Positions 48,558-60,998 of a stretch of 64,000 nt of DNA are shown piece by piece. The translations under genes and the position numbers were made by a program. This stretch comes from Todiramphus chloris collaris (taxonomy: Eukaryota > Chordata > Aves > Coraciiformes > Alcedinidae), in contig JANVCC010000018.1 of NCBI GenBank assembly GCA_025345505.1, forward strand, positions 40,225,242 to 40,289,241. The letters are read 5' to 3'. Each line of letters starts with the position of its first letter. Within the stretch, counting starts at the first letter, position 1. The notes under the pieces are model-generated. The model searched no databases, had not been told where the DNA came from, and saw only the letters and a list, made by a program, of their open reading frames with translations.

Positions 48558-49749
48558 GTGATTCATGTAATGTACACAAAAGGTGAACAACAGATAGGCC
48601 AAGCTGGTATGGGGACAAACAGATATACGCTGGGCAGCAATGGGCTGAGAATGAGAATATTGTTGAGCTTTGGTAAAGTGTGGCTTTGGGATAGACATCC
48701 AATAAGTCCAGTAAGGAAAAATAAATCAGCCTGCCTTTCAAGACTTGTAAATTTAAGGAGATGTTTATATGACATGGTACCTGTGACAGCACAACAATGA
48801 GCACGATGACCTAAAAAGCTCTTTTCTATCCTGTATTTAAACAAAAGTGAGACCAAAACATGTTCAGAGGGTTGAGCTGCCAAGAGTTTGCACATAAAGC
48901 ATTGGAAGCAATTATCAGGAAACTGTACCTCCCTTATATTTCTAGAAACATTTAATCTAGAACACAGATGGAATATAATCATGGATTAAAGCTACAAAGC
49001 TGACACTGATGTTGTTGTGCTATGTCTGACCTTTGCTTTTTGTGACTGATGTTTGTCTTATTTTAAGAAACTCTAACTTCATAAACAGTAAGTAAAAGAT
49101 TATTCTGCTTTGTGGATATAGAAATAAAAAGATACCTATTTTATTAAATAAATGCTCTCTAAACATTATTAAGCTAGCTTTCTTCCTGCAATACCTGAGG
49201 GACATATTGATATTAGCGGACAGTGAAGTGCCAAAAGACTTCCAGCTGTCTTCTCTCTGGCTAAAGCAGGCCCTCAGCTGCAGACTAGTTCAAACACTAG
49301 ATTGGCAGCATCTAACTAGCCAGTGTAGTTGTCTTTGATGTTTTATCTTTCCAGTCATCTGATGTATCTTCTGGAGATGTGTATTGGCACGGTCTAATGG
49401 AAAGGTTCTTAATGTGATACGACAGAATGGCTACTGTTAAAGGAGACATCCTTTTGCACTGCTTCAAGTGTGTATCAACAGAAACTGTTATTAATACGTA
49501 TAAAAGTGGAAGCCACATGCTAAGTTTATGGAAAAAAAAAGCACTGGATTTATACTTCATGGAAGAATTTCACCACTATGTTTTACTTGCTAGCTCTGCA
49601 AAGTCATGCCAAGACCTAGTTTTAATTATTTCTGCCTGAAGATATCTGCAGAGAGTATGCTTCTATTCAGCATTCTCACTTATGCCAGTTTTGGCCATCA
49701 GGTATGGAAAATATATTATTTTCATGCTGCAGCTTTCCCTGTTCTGCCT
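48558..49749. other. Unique sequence between two CR1 blocks
   Basis: About 1.2 kb with overlapping short open frames on both strands (for example 48563-48982 on minus) that match no family I know. No transposon signature was seen. Confidence 0.45.
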
Positions 49750-50523
49750 AGATTCAAAGACAGAAGAGGACTGAGAAGACCAAATATGCTTCTTTATGGA
49801 AGAAGGGGCAGGCAACTCAAGAAGAGTATAGGGATCTAATTAGGTCATGCAGAGAGAACATCAGAAAAGCAAAAGACTAATTAGAACTCAATCTGTCCAC
49901 TGTTGTAAAGGAAAATAAAAAGGTTTTTTAGAAATACTTTAACAACAAAAAGAGAGACAAGGAGAACCTTCAGGCATTACTGGATGCAGGGGGGAACACC
50001 TCCACCAAGGATGAGGAAAAGACTGATGTACTGAATGCCTTCTTTGCCTCAGTCTTCAACAGTCAGACCAGTTATGCTCAGGGTATTCAGCATCCTGCGT
50101 TAGAAGACAGGGATGGAGAGCAGAGTAAATCCCCCATGATCCAGGAGGAAACAGTTAATGACCTGCTACACCAACTGGACACTCACAAGTCTATGGGTCT
50201 AGACAGGATCCACTTGAGACTGCCGAGTGAGCTGACACAGGAGCTTGCCAAGACTTCATCATTTATCAACATTCCTGCTTATCAGGGTGTGTCCCAGATG
50301 ACTGGAGGCTCTCCAGTGTGACTCCCATCTACAAGAGGGGCAGAAGGATGATCCAGAGAACTACAGTCCTGTCAGCCTGACCTCAGTGACAGGGAAGATT
50401 ATTGAACGATCCATCTTGAGTGTGCTCACTCAGCATATTAATGAAAACCAGAGGACCAGGCCCAGCCAGCATTGGTTCAGGAAAGGCAGGTCCTGCTTAA
50501 CAAGCCTGATCTCCTTCTATGAC

Positions 50524-53061
50524 TTCTTGAGGTGGATGAAGCTTTCTATAAGCAATTGAGATGAGATGGATGAAGCTTTCTGTAAGCAGTTGAGAGAAAT
50601 CTCACAGTCACTTGCTGTTGTGCTTGCGGGGGTCTTTAACATCCCAGATATCTGCTGGGAATACAACATAGCAGAGAGGGAACAATCCAAGAGGTTCCTG
50701 GAATGTGTGGAGGACAACATTTTCATGCAGCTGATAATTAAGTCAACCAGAGAAGGTGCCCCCCTGGACCTGCTCCTTGTGAATGGGGAAGAACTGGTGG
50801 GGGAAGTAAAGGTTGGAGGCCGTTGAGGGCATAGTGATCACAAGATGACTGAGTTTTCAATCCTTAGAGAAATAAGGAGAGGGGTTAGTAAAACTTCCAC
50901 CTTGGACTTTCAGAGGGCAAACTTTGACCTGTTCAGGAAACTGATTGACAAAGTCCCTTGGGAGGCTGTGCTGAAGGATATAGGAGTCCAGCAAGGCTGG
51001 ACATACTTCAAGAGAGTAGTCTTAAAGGCACAGGAGCAGGCTGTCCCTACCTGCTGAAAAACAAGCAGGTGGGGAAAGAGATTGGCCTGGCTAAATATGA
51101 ACCTTTGGCTGGACCTCAAGAACAAAAGAAGACTCTGTGACCTTTGGAAGAGAGGACAGGTCTCTCATGTAGACTATAAAGATGTAATGAAGCAATGCAG
51201 GGAGAAGATCAGGAGGGCCAAAGCGCAGCTAGAGCTCAACCTAGCTATGGCTGTTAAGGATAATAAAAAATATTTATATAAATTCATTAACAACAAAAGG
51301 AGAATTAGGGAAAATCTCCATCCTTTATTGGATGCAGAGGGAAACTTAGTAACAAAGGATGAGGAGAAGGTTGAGGTGATTAATGCCTACTTTGCCTCAG
51401 TCTTCAGCAGAGGAACAAGCTATCCTCTGGACATCCAGCCTCATAAGCTGGAAAGCTGAATGAGGTTATCATGATTAAAGAGAAGGTGGTCAGTGACCTT
51501 CTACACCACTTGGATGCACACAAATCTATGGGACTGGATGGGTTACACCCAAGGGTGCTGAAAGAGCTGGCAGATGTGTTTTCCAAGCCACTTTCTATTA
51601 TTTATCTGAAGTCCTGGCTAACTGGGGAGGTCCCAATGGACTGGCGGTTAGCAAATGTGATGCGCATCTACAAGAAAGGCAGTAAGGAAGATTGAAGTAA
51701 CTATAGACCTGTCAGCCTGACCTCGGTACCAGGGAATCTCATGGAGCAGATCATCTTGAGTGCTTTTACAAGACATATAGAGGGCAATCAGAGGATCACG
51801 CCCAGTCAGCATGGATTTAGGAAAGGCAGATCTTGCCTGACAAACCTGATCTCCTTCTATGACAAGATGACCCGACTACTGGACGAGGGAAAGGATGTGG
51901 ATGTGGTCTACCTGGACTTCCAGAAAGCATTTGACACTGTTCCCCATGAATTTCTAATGGAAAAACTGGCTGCTAGTGGCCTGGGTGAGAATATGATCTG
52001 CTGAATCAAGCACTGGCTAGATGGATGAGCCCAGAGAGTAGTGGCCAATGGTACTAAATCCAGCCAGTGGCCGGTCACTAGTGGTGTTCCTCAGGGCTCA
52101 GTGTTGGGCCGTTTCTATTTAACATCTTTATTGATGATCTTGATGAGGATATAGAATCTACCATCAGTAAATTCACAGATGACACCAAGTTAGGCAGGTC
52201 TGTCAACCTGTGTGAGGATAAGGAGGCTCTCCAGAGAGACTTAGATAGACTGGATCGCTGGGCCACTGCTGATGGTATGAGTTTCAACAAGGCTAAGTGC
52301 CAGGTCCTGCACTTGGGCCACAACAACCCCATGCAACGCTACAGGCCTGGGGAAGTGTGGTTGGAGAGCTGTCTGGCGGAGAGGGATCTAGGGGTTCTAA
52401 TGGACAAGAGAATGAATATGAGCCAGCAGTGTGCCCAGGTGGCAAAGAAGGCCAATGGCATCCTGGCCTGTGTTAGAAACAGTGTGACCAGCAGAAGTAG
52501 GGAAGTGATTGTCCCCCTGTACTCAGCACTGGTGAGGCCTCACCTCGAGTACTGTGTCCAGTTTTGGGCACCTCAGTGCAAGAGAGATATCAAGGTGATG
52601 GAGAGGGTGCAGAGAAGGGCAACGAAGCTGGTCAAGAGATTGGAGAATAGATCATATGAGGACCATTTTCAGGAGCTGTGTCTTTTTAGTTTGAGGAAGA
52701 GGAGGCTGAGGGGATACCTCATCACTCTTTACAACTACCTGAAAAGACATTATAGAGAGGTTGGTGCTGGTCTCTTGTCTCAGGTAATTAATTACAGAAC
52801 CAGAGGCAATGGCCTAAAGCTGAAACAAAGTAGGTTTAGACTAGACACTAAGAAAAAATTCTTCACAGAAAGAGTGGTAAGATATTGGAATAGGCTGCCC
52901 AGAGAGGTGGTTGAGTTGCCATCCCTGGGTGTGTTTAAGCATCTCTTAGATGTGGTGTTGGGGGATATGGTCTGGGGGTGAACTTGTAGAGTATGGTTAA
53001 TGGTTGGACACGATGATCCCAAGGGTCTTTTCCAACCTAAATGATTCTGTGATTCTTTGAC
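50524..53061 (+). mobile_element. Younger CR1 LINE, 2.5 kb, inserted in the old CR1
   Basis: The longest CR1 copy here: it begins within the endonuclease domain and runs to the tail AATGATTCTGTGATTCTTTGA (to 53060). The host triplet GAC is present on both sides (50521-50523, 53059-53061). Its 3' block has a GGGGTGAACTTGTAGAGTA variant shared with the short insertion at 53915-54074. Near its 5' end a segment of about 29 bases is repeated with a period of 34 (50533 and 50567). Confidence 0.9.
50566..52981 (+). pseudogene. CR1 ORF2: endonuclease end, RT, C-terminal domain
   Basis: Endonuclease end (50566-50826, frame 1): GVFNIPDICW, where the conserved motif normally has Asp instead of Val, then a TGA (50824-50826) just before GHSDHK, the conserved Ser-Asp-His motif. 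The linker is open at 50845-51057 and 51082-51459. RT blocks follow in frame 3 (51471-51695 and 51741-52004) with KSMGLDGLHP, QHGFRKGRSC and YLDFQKAFDTVPH. After a frameshift near 52110, KFTDDTKL (about 52168) keeps the catalytic Asp pair with Ala changed to Thr. The C-terminal 234 codons (52277-52981, frame 2) are unbroken to the natural stop. At least two frameshifts and several stops make it inactive. Confidence 0.88.
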
Positions 53062-53914
53062 TAGGTCACCCACCTAGTGGATAAGGGAAAGGCTGTGGAT
53101 GTTGTGTACCTGGACTTCAGTAAGGCCTTTGACACCATTTCCCACAGCATTCTGATTGAGAAGTTGGCAGCTCATGGCTTGGATGGATATACTCTTCACT
53201 GGGTAAAGACTGGCTGGATGGCTGAGGGTTGTGGTAAACAGAGGTAAATCCACTAGGCAACTGGTCACTAACCGTGTTCCCCAGGGCTCAGTTTTGGGGA
53301 CAGTCTTGTTTAATATCTTTATTGATGATCTGTATGAGGGGATCTAGTGTACCCTCAGCAAGTTTGCAGACGACATCAAATTGAGCAGGAGTATTGATCT
53401 GCTTGAGGTTAGGAAGGTTTTGCAGAGGGATCTGGACAGACTGGATCAATGGGCTGAAGTGAATGGGATCAGGTTTAACAAGGTCAGGTGCTGGGTCCTG
53501 CACTTGGGTCACAACAACTCCAGGCAACACTACAGGCTTGGGGGGGAGTGACTGGAAAGCTGCCTGGAAGTAAAGGACCTGGGGTTGCTGATGGACAGCC
53601 AGCTGAACATGAGCCAGCAGTGTGCTCAGGTGGCCAAGAAGGCCAGTGGCATCCAGCAGGAGGAAGGAAGTGATCGTGCTCCTGTACTCGGCACTGATGT
53701 GACTGCAGTTTGAGTACTGTGTTCAATTTTGCATTCCACAGTATAAAAAAGACACTGAGGTGCTGGAGCAAATTCAGAGAAGGGCAAAAATGCTGGTGAG
53801 TGGTCTGGAGAAAATGTCTTCCGAAGAGTGCCTGAGGGATATAGGGTTGTTTTGTCTGGAGAAGAGGAGTCTGAAAGGAGATGTTATTGCTTTCTACTAC
53901 TACCAGAAAAGATG

Positions 53915-54074
53915 TGTTTAAGTGTCCCTGGATGTGTTTAAGGATTGTTTAGATGTGGTGTTGGGAGCCATGGTTTAGGGGTGAACTTTGTAGAGTAGAG
54001 TTAATTTTTGGAATTGATATTCCCAAGTGTCTTTTCCAACCTGAATGTTTCTATAATTCTATGATTCTTTGATG
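53915..54074 (+). mobile_element. 160-bp CR1 3' tail inserted in the old CR1
   Basis: A second short CR1 3' end, with TGTTTAAGTGTCCCTGG at its start and CTATAATTCTATGATTCTTTGATG at its end, lies between GAAAAGATG and TTGTAGTGG of the old copy. GATG occurs on both sides (53911-53914, 54071-54074). Its 3' block (GGGGTGAACTTTGTAGAGTA) matches that of the 2.5-kb insertion, so both insertions belong to the same subfamily. Confidence 0.82.
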
Positions 54075-54380
54075 TTGTAGTGGGGTGGGTGTTGGTTTCT
54101 TCTCCCAGGCGACTAGTGATAGGATAAGAAGAAATGGTCTTAAGTTGTGCCAGAGGAGGTTTAGGTTGGATATTAGGAAGTTTTTTTTTTTACCGAGAGA
54201 GTCATGAGGCATTGGAACAAGCTACCCAGGGAGGTGGTGGAGTCACCATCCCTTGAGGTGTTTAAAAAACATCTAGATGTGGCACTTCAGGATGTGGTTT
54301 AGTGTTCCTGATAATATTAGTAGATGGTTAGACTTGATGATCTTGAAGGTGTTTTCAACCTTAATGATTTTATGTTCTGT

Positions 54381-55069
54381 AGTCTACTCTGTAAAACCAA
54401 GTAAGGGTGCTGATAGTTTATCCTCAAAAAACAAGAAATATCAAGTTTATGCCATCTTGTATCAATAGAAATTTTAAATCATCTTATGTGGTAGCTCTTT
54501 GGAAGATCTCTGATGCCATAGAAGAAATTAATGTAGTAAAAACAGCTAGCAAGAGTTGATTGGGAAGAGAATATCCTCATCTCTAGCTGACTAAGGGGTA
54601 TCTGAGAGGCAGTGAAGTCTATAACCTAAGAGGTTGCAGTCTATCGGGCTGCTATTGGGACATTTAAAAGCAAACAAATTCTATTAGGTGAAAACATAAT
54701 ACAGTAATGATGTTCAGCTTGTACGACTCTGTCTCCCTCTTCTGTACTACACCTATCTTATTTTTAATCATGGCTTGCATAGGCTTTTCAAATTTTGGCT
54801 TCCCTTTGGTGTCTTCCGGAAATCTCAACAAATATGAGAATTAATTTCAGTTAATACTGCTCAATTTTACTGCATCTATCATATGTACCATAAGCAGACA
54901 GGTTCCTTCAAATAATACAACACAAAACATTTTAGCTTAGTGCGAAAGATAGTAATACACGGATCAAATGTTCTAAAAATATTTAGATTTTACTAGTGAG
55001 AAATTGAAAGACTTGGAAACATCTTTCATTGAAATATAAACATAACTTTATATGTATCTATAAATATAT
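54381..55069. other. Unique sequence, nothing recognised
   Basis: About 690 bases of AT-rich DNA between two CR1 blocks, ending in a short TA-rich run (55052-55070) beside the next CR1 tail. Confidence 0.5.
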
Positions 55070-56628
55070 ATAGAATCATAGAATCATGGAATTGGTAGGG
55101 ACTTTAAATATCGTCTAGTTCCAATCCCCCTGCTGATAGCAGGGTTACCTCCCACTAGATCAGGTTGCTCAAAGGCCCACCCAGCCTGGTCTTAAAAGCT
55201 TCCAAGGATGGGCTTCCACCACCTCTCTGGGCAACCTGTTCCAGTGTCTCACCATCCTCATGGTGAAGAAATTCTTCCTAATGTCTAACCTGAATTGACC
55301 TATTTCTAGTTTAATCCATTCCCTCTAGTCCTATCACTACACAACAGCCTAAAAAGTCCCTCACCAGCTTTCTTGTAGGCCCTCTTCAGATGCTGGAAGG
55401 CCACAATAAGGTCTCTCTGGAGCCTTCTTTTTTCTGGACTGAACAACCCCAACTCTCTCAGTCTGTCCTTATAGGAGAGGCGATCCAACCCTCGGATCAT
55501 CCTCGTGGCCCTTCTCTGGACATGTTCCAGCATGCCCATATCCTTACTGTAATAGGGGCTCCAGAACTGGATGCAGTACTCCAGGTGGGGTCTCACTAGA
55601 GTGGAGTAGAGGGGGAGAATCACCTCCCTCAACCTGCTGGCCATGCTTCTCTTGATTCAGCCCAGGATATGATTGTCCCTCTGGGCTGCAAGAGCACACT
55701 GATGGCTCATGTTGAGCTTCTCATCCACCAGTACTCCCAAGTCCTTTTCTTCAGGGCTACTCTCAAGCCAGTCACTGCCCAGCCTATATTGGTGCTTGGG
55801 ATTGCTCTGACCCAGATGGAGGACCTTGCATTTGACCTTGTTGAACTTCATGAGATTGGCGTGGGCCCACCTCTCTAGCCTGTTGAGGTCCCTCTGGATG
55901 GCATCCCTTCCCTCCAGTGTGTCTGCCACTCCACACATCTGGTGTCATTGGCAAACTCGCTGAGGGTGCACTCAATGCCACTGTCCCTGTGTCTGACAAA
56001 GACATTAAACAAAACTGGTCCCAGTACTGATCCTTGAGGGACTCCACTTGTCACTGTTCTCCACTTGGATACTGACCCATTGACAACCACTCTTTGGGAG
56101 TGGACATCAAGCCAGTTCTTTATCCACTGAACTGTCCATCCATCAAACCCATATTTCACCATCTTGGAGACCAGAATGTCAGCAGGACAGTGTCAAAGAC
56201 TTTGCTCAGGTCCAGGTAAATGATGTTGGTTGCTCTTCCCCCTTCTGTTGATGTTGTGACCTTCTCATAGAATGCCATCAGGTTAGTCAGGCATGATTTG
56301 TACTTGGTGAAGCCATGCTGGTTGTAGCCAATCACTTCATCATTATTTTTCTGCCTCAGTATTGCCTCCAGGAGGATCTGCTCCATGATCTTACCAGGCA
56401 CAGAAGTGAGACTGACTGGCCTATAGGACCCAGGTTGATCCGCGTTTCCCTTTTTTATATGGGGGCTATATTTTCCTTTTTCTAGTCAGTGGGGACCTCA
56501 CCAGACTGCCATTAGTTTTGGAATATAATAGGCAGTGGTTTAGCAATCTCATTCACCAGTTCCCTCAGTACCCATGGGTGTATCCCGTTGGGTCCCATGG
56601 ACTTGTGCACTTTCAGGTTCATCAGGTA
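55070..56628 (-). mobile_element. CR1 LINE, close relative of the copy at 33168
   Basis: The tail (TAGAATCATAGAATCATGG on plus) begins at 55070. The copy runs through the 3' block, C-terminal domain and RT region to about 56628 (CAGGTTCATCAGG), where it stops abruptly. It can be followed almost base for base against 33168-35098, including long identical runs, and lacks the LTR and the 115-base deletion of that copy. It shows the site that the LTR at 34021 hit in its relative. Confidence 0.94.
55306..56401 (-). pseudogene. CR1 ORF2 RT and C-terminal remnant
   Basis: Open pieces in order on minus: 56401-56156 (RT blocks with QHGF and [11 protein letters not shown], Ala to Val in the first catalytic block), 56162-55875 ([11 protein letters not shown], then EFANDTR, where the catalytic pair Asp-Asp has become Asn-Asp and the frame then shifts), 55938-55657, ending at TGA, and 55644-55306 (C-terminal domain). 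The TGA at 55657-55659 is at the same codon as the TGA at 33615-33617 in the sister copy. Confidence 0.87.
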
Positions 56629-59600
56629 GTATGATTTCTTAATTTTTAAGATGATAATTGAAGAAGGAAGTCATCATTTTGGAGTTCTTTGCTAGGATAT
56701 ATTCTATGTGAAAATGAACTTAGGAAAATTCATTTAATGTTATTTTCTTTGGTCCTCCAAATTATGAAAATGGGCATAATTTTAGGAAGTAATAAAGATG
56801 GTAATTGCTTTATTGATGTTTGTTAAAGTGATGTGGCTTTATAAATGGGAATATTTTAAAATTATTTGATAAAAGGAAGAAGAAAAAGACCCTCCATTTT
56901 GGATACAGAACTTGGTGTGGGACTGTGAGGACTGTTTATGGAAAGTACATTAGTATCCTGTGTAATATATAAGAAGTAAAATTTCACTCAGCTTAACATT
57001 CCAATAGTGTTACCATTAAAAATCCACATTTAAGTTCACTCCAAATCCTGTCTGCTGGCCCAAAGGGTTAAAAAAATGAGCAGTAAAGGAGTGTACAATT
57101 TGTGTTTCTGTAATCTGGAAAAGGAGTAATAAAAAGAAGAATCAATGGCATTCTACAAGTATGAAAAGTCATACTGAAAATAGTACTGAAAAGCATACTA
57201 AAAGGTGTGATTCACTAGTCTTCCTCTGGATTGGAAGTAAATCTGGTATTGAGTTTATACATCAGTAAGAAGCAATTTGGCCAGATGCTAGAAAAATTGC
57301 TTCTGACTATGAAGATATTTAATCCTTAAAAACTATTGCCAAGTAAAGATGTAGAATTTATGTTCCTGGATGACATTTAAAGGAACATGTTGCTCAAATA
57401 TGTTAGAAATTACTTTTGCAATATTATGTAAAATTTGATCTCTTTGTATTCCTTCGTGTTGAATATTATATAAGGCTTCCTCATCCTTATCTCATCTAGC
57501 TCTTTTTTTTCTTTCCATGACTGATTTCTTCTCAGCTTAACTGGCTTGCCCCTTAAAATCAAAGAAGTATTAAAAGATGAAAAAAATGTATAACGAAGTA
57601 TATAATACACTGGATAAAATATAAATGAATTTTGGTCAGAATTATACGGTAGTAGTACCACATCGTGTCACATTCCTTTACTATTATCTCACTCTTTTTG
57701 TCGTTAGTCTAAAACACTACCTTTTGACAATCAGGTCGAAGTAGCCTAATGTGCTTAGTCCAGTCTGGTGTATGTATGACTCTTTCCCACTGTACAAATG
57801 AATTACTTATAAAAAGAAGTGACAGTGAAATGACGTATAAATGAGTCATATCTATTATATAAATTCTAATATTAATTCTGTGGGGCTTGTTGTTTGTTTG
57901 TGGTTTGGGTTTTTTTTTTTGTTATCTTATTTAGGGTCAATTCTTATTGAAGTTAAAAGCATTTTAAATAAATACTAAAGGGTTTTGCTCACACCTATAT
58001 ATGTTTATATGTTAAATTACACATTTAAGACATTACTCATTACAGAAGTACAATTTTACTTCTAGATAAATGCATTCACTATTTTCTTATTAGCCTTGTA
58101 AGTGGGCACCCTTTTAGACACCTGACGTCTGTTGTTAGTGTTTTATTGGTGCTATGTTTTTTGCCACTGAGCTTGCTCATAGTAACCTCAAATTGCACCA
58201 CTCAATTTTAGACCTATTGCTTAGAAATATTAAGGAAAAGATTATTGATGATTTCTCCAATGGAGGTTTCTGGCACATAGACTGGAAATAGCCTTGACTG
58301 TTACTCAACTGATTAAACACTATACCCCATTGGTTTGAACAACTCAGCAGGAATACAGGACAGCTGTACTTTTCCAGCCAATTTAGAGAAGGTATTAGAC
58401 TGTAGATATCCTTTCTATCACTGTTCTCTAAGGTATTCTGCAAGGTTATGGGGGGTTTTTTGTTTGATTTGACTAAGTTGATTTTTTTACCCATTTATTC
58501 TGCAATTACAAAATTCATTAGTTTCAATTTGCATATATTACTGAAATTTTTACTGGAATGGTACTGACAACTTTCCTACTTGCACTGAAAATAGATAATA
58601 TAAAAATTCTGAGGAGCATTAGAATGCTTTTGTGTTCACTTGTGTGCCAAAAATATTAAAATACTCTTCCAGCTAAGTCCATTTATCTATTTCCACTTCA
58701 TGTCTATGTTCTTGGAACAGCTAGGGAGGTGTCTGGCCTGCATTTGGATGAACTGAGCTTCTCAGCATGCTATGTAAGCATTGGTCATGAAGATTTTTCA
58801 GATACCGAGCTTTCAGATGTTATAAATTTTAGCAGGAAATTTTATGATAACAAGAATGTAGCTAGCATTATGCTAACAAACAGTGCTGTATAGACAATGT
58901 AGTTTGCATTTCCATATAAAGTGTTTTTGACTGCTCTGTCAGCGCATAAATAAGAATGTATGTTTGTATGAATAGCTGTCCATCTCCTGGGACAAAATAA
59001 ATATTGTGTTTCGTTAAGCCATGCATTATAAATGACCTTAAAAAATAAGTGACAAAAAAGATTAGCAGTCATCAAAGAATTATTAAACTAGAGGATGAGA
59101 TTTAATCCTTCTCAGTCACAGATTTGCAAGAATATACATTTACACCTATTTTCAGACAGTAACCTCAAAAATTGTACTCAGAATCTCAGAAGTCAATGAC
59201 AAAACTGCCATTAAATATTATAGATTTGTGATTTTAATGTGCTGCCTTTAACTTATGAGGCTTTTCCTGAAAAAGAATTTAAAAAATAATCAAGGAACTA
59301 CAGCAACATTTTTATCCTTCAGTCAGGCTAATCCTTAACTTAAAACCTTCAAAAATGCATAAATGACAGAAAGCTACTAATGCTAGGAATCCCTTCTAGT
59401 TATTTGCAACAATAGTCTCAGAAAAATAATAGTGCAGTCTGGACACAGATCATCCTGTGGGATTGCCTCAGACGTGAAGGCCAAAATTTCAGTTTTGCTC
59501 ACTGTTTGGGAAAAGGAAAGCTTTTTAAAACTTCTGAGATGTAAAAACATAGCTAAAAGCCAAACAAAGTCTGTAAATATTGACAGAACAAAAGAGACAG

Positions 59601-60998
59601 TGAAGGATGAGCAGCCTACAGAGTCATCTCTTTTCAAAGATTCTACAGAAAAAATAAAACTCATCAATACTTTCCAGTACCATAAAAAAAATAAGCCATT
59701 TCCCCAACATAAGTTCTTTTATTTCCTGCCTTTTAAAATGTCATGTAATTAAATTTTTGCCTATATGATTCTTTATGTCTTCTGTAGGGTTGGCCAATTA
59801 TGCAGAAGGGTTTTGCTATTGTAAAGGCTTGCTATTCCGTCTCATTTTAAATTCCTTCTACCTCTCATTGTCCTAGTCAATGCTTATTCTTTTTGGGCTT
59901 ATCTGAATACTAAATTTCCTATAGTGTGAAAATATTACACTACATTTTCCAATATCTATTTCTTCTATAGGTATTAAAACTTTCCTCTTTTTTGCATCAA
60001 TAATTGTTAACATTTTATTTTAACATGAACACAAAAGTATTCTTCTCAGCATGGCAAAAGAACACAGACAATACACATAGATAATTTACAGAATAATTTT
60101 GGTACCAGCCTTTGATCTGTTGATCTACAGCAGAAGTATTCTGATTCTTAAAAGAAAGGTTATCACTTCACACAAGCTCATCTACTTCCAGCATTCAATC
60201 TACTGATCTTTGCTTTTGTTGAATTGTAGTTTTTGCATTTTACTCACCAAGAACTGGTGAGGGTATGCGTACAGTGTACATTCTCATCTTCTCCTGTAAT
60301 TATTTTTGCCACTGCTTTGACTTGGTTGTTTTTTTCCCCTTCTTTTCACTTTCTGTCTGTCATGATATTTATTCAAATCTATCTATACCACTATATGTAA
60401 ATAAAACACATATCTCATGTTATCATTTATTAAGAGAATTCACCTCTTTTTATTTGAAAGGGCATTAATTTCCCTGAGTACATAAAAAAACCCTTCTGTT
60501 CATAACTTTTTTTTCTCTTTCTAACGGTGGATATCTCACTCTTTGGTGTTTCAGATGGATATGCAAGGAGAGAGACATTCAGAAGCTTTCAGACACTTGA
60601 GGTAAATTCTAATAGTAGTGATGGTGAACTGGTACAAGGAGCACATTATGAAAATATCTCCTTGAGGCTTACATTTTTTTATCTTAGAGCATGATAGCAA
60701 TAAAGTATAAATTCAGGCATCTATATTCCATTGCTTCCATCTCAATGCTTCCAGAGATTCTCTAATTTTCTGCAGCAGCACCTAGCTTGCAGATCATCTT
60801 CCCCTGCATTTATGACAGTTCTGATGTCAGATTTGGCAATGGCTACCTGGGTCATCTCATAATCCATATTTCCTCTTCTTTTTAGACCAGAACTGTGATT
60901 TTGAGTGATCTCTCAGTCATACTGACTCACTCTGTTCTGGTTTGCATTCTGGAGAGATCTCAAAGAGCATGAACTGTTTTCCTTTCAAGAACTTGTGT
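56629..60998. other. Long unique AT-rich sequence
   Basis: Over 4 kb with no transposon or exon that I recognise. A T/G-rich tract lies at 57888-57920. Overlapping open frames of about 95-106 codons at 59383-59752 run on opposite strands, with no family motif in either. Confidence 0.5.

Larger units (their letters stand above)
49750..53914 (+). pseudogene. Old CR1 ORF2, interrupted and frame-broken
   Basis: Piece 1 encodes the segment between endonuclease and RT and the first RT blocks, with stops and frameshifts (open stretch 50136-50321 includes HKSMGLDRIH). Piece 2 encodes the RT block YLDFSKAFDT at about 53110-53140 and a readable catalytic block, KFADDIKL, at about 53359-53382, followed by C-terminal sequence. 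The younger CR1 at 50524-53061 separates the two RT halves. Many indels show that it is old. Confidence 0.8.
49750..54380 (+). mobile_element. Old CR1 LINE hosting two younger CR1 insertions
   Basis: Three pieces form one element: 49750-50523 (linker and early RT), 53062-53914 (late RT and C-terminal domain) and 54075-54380 (3' end). Each piece ends exactly where the next begins in other CR1 copies: TATGAC joins TAGGTCACCC, and GAAAAGATG joins TTGTAGTGG, as in the copy at 16491. The 3' block has the GTTTAGTGTTCCTGATAAT variant shared with the copy at 16491-16817. Total old sequence is about 1.9 kb. Confidence 0.87.

Noticed and set aside
59383-59752. Overlapping 94- and 106-codon frames on opposite strands
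   Set aside because: No family motif and no splice pattern that I trust; the mutual overlap suggests chance.
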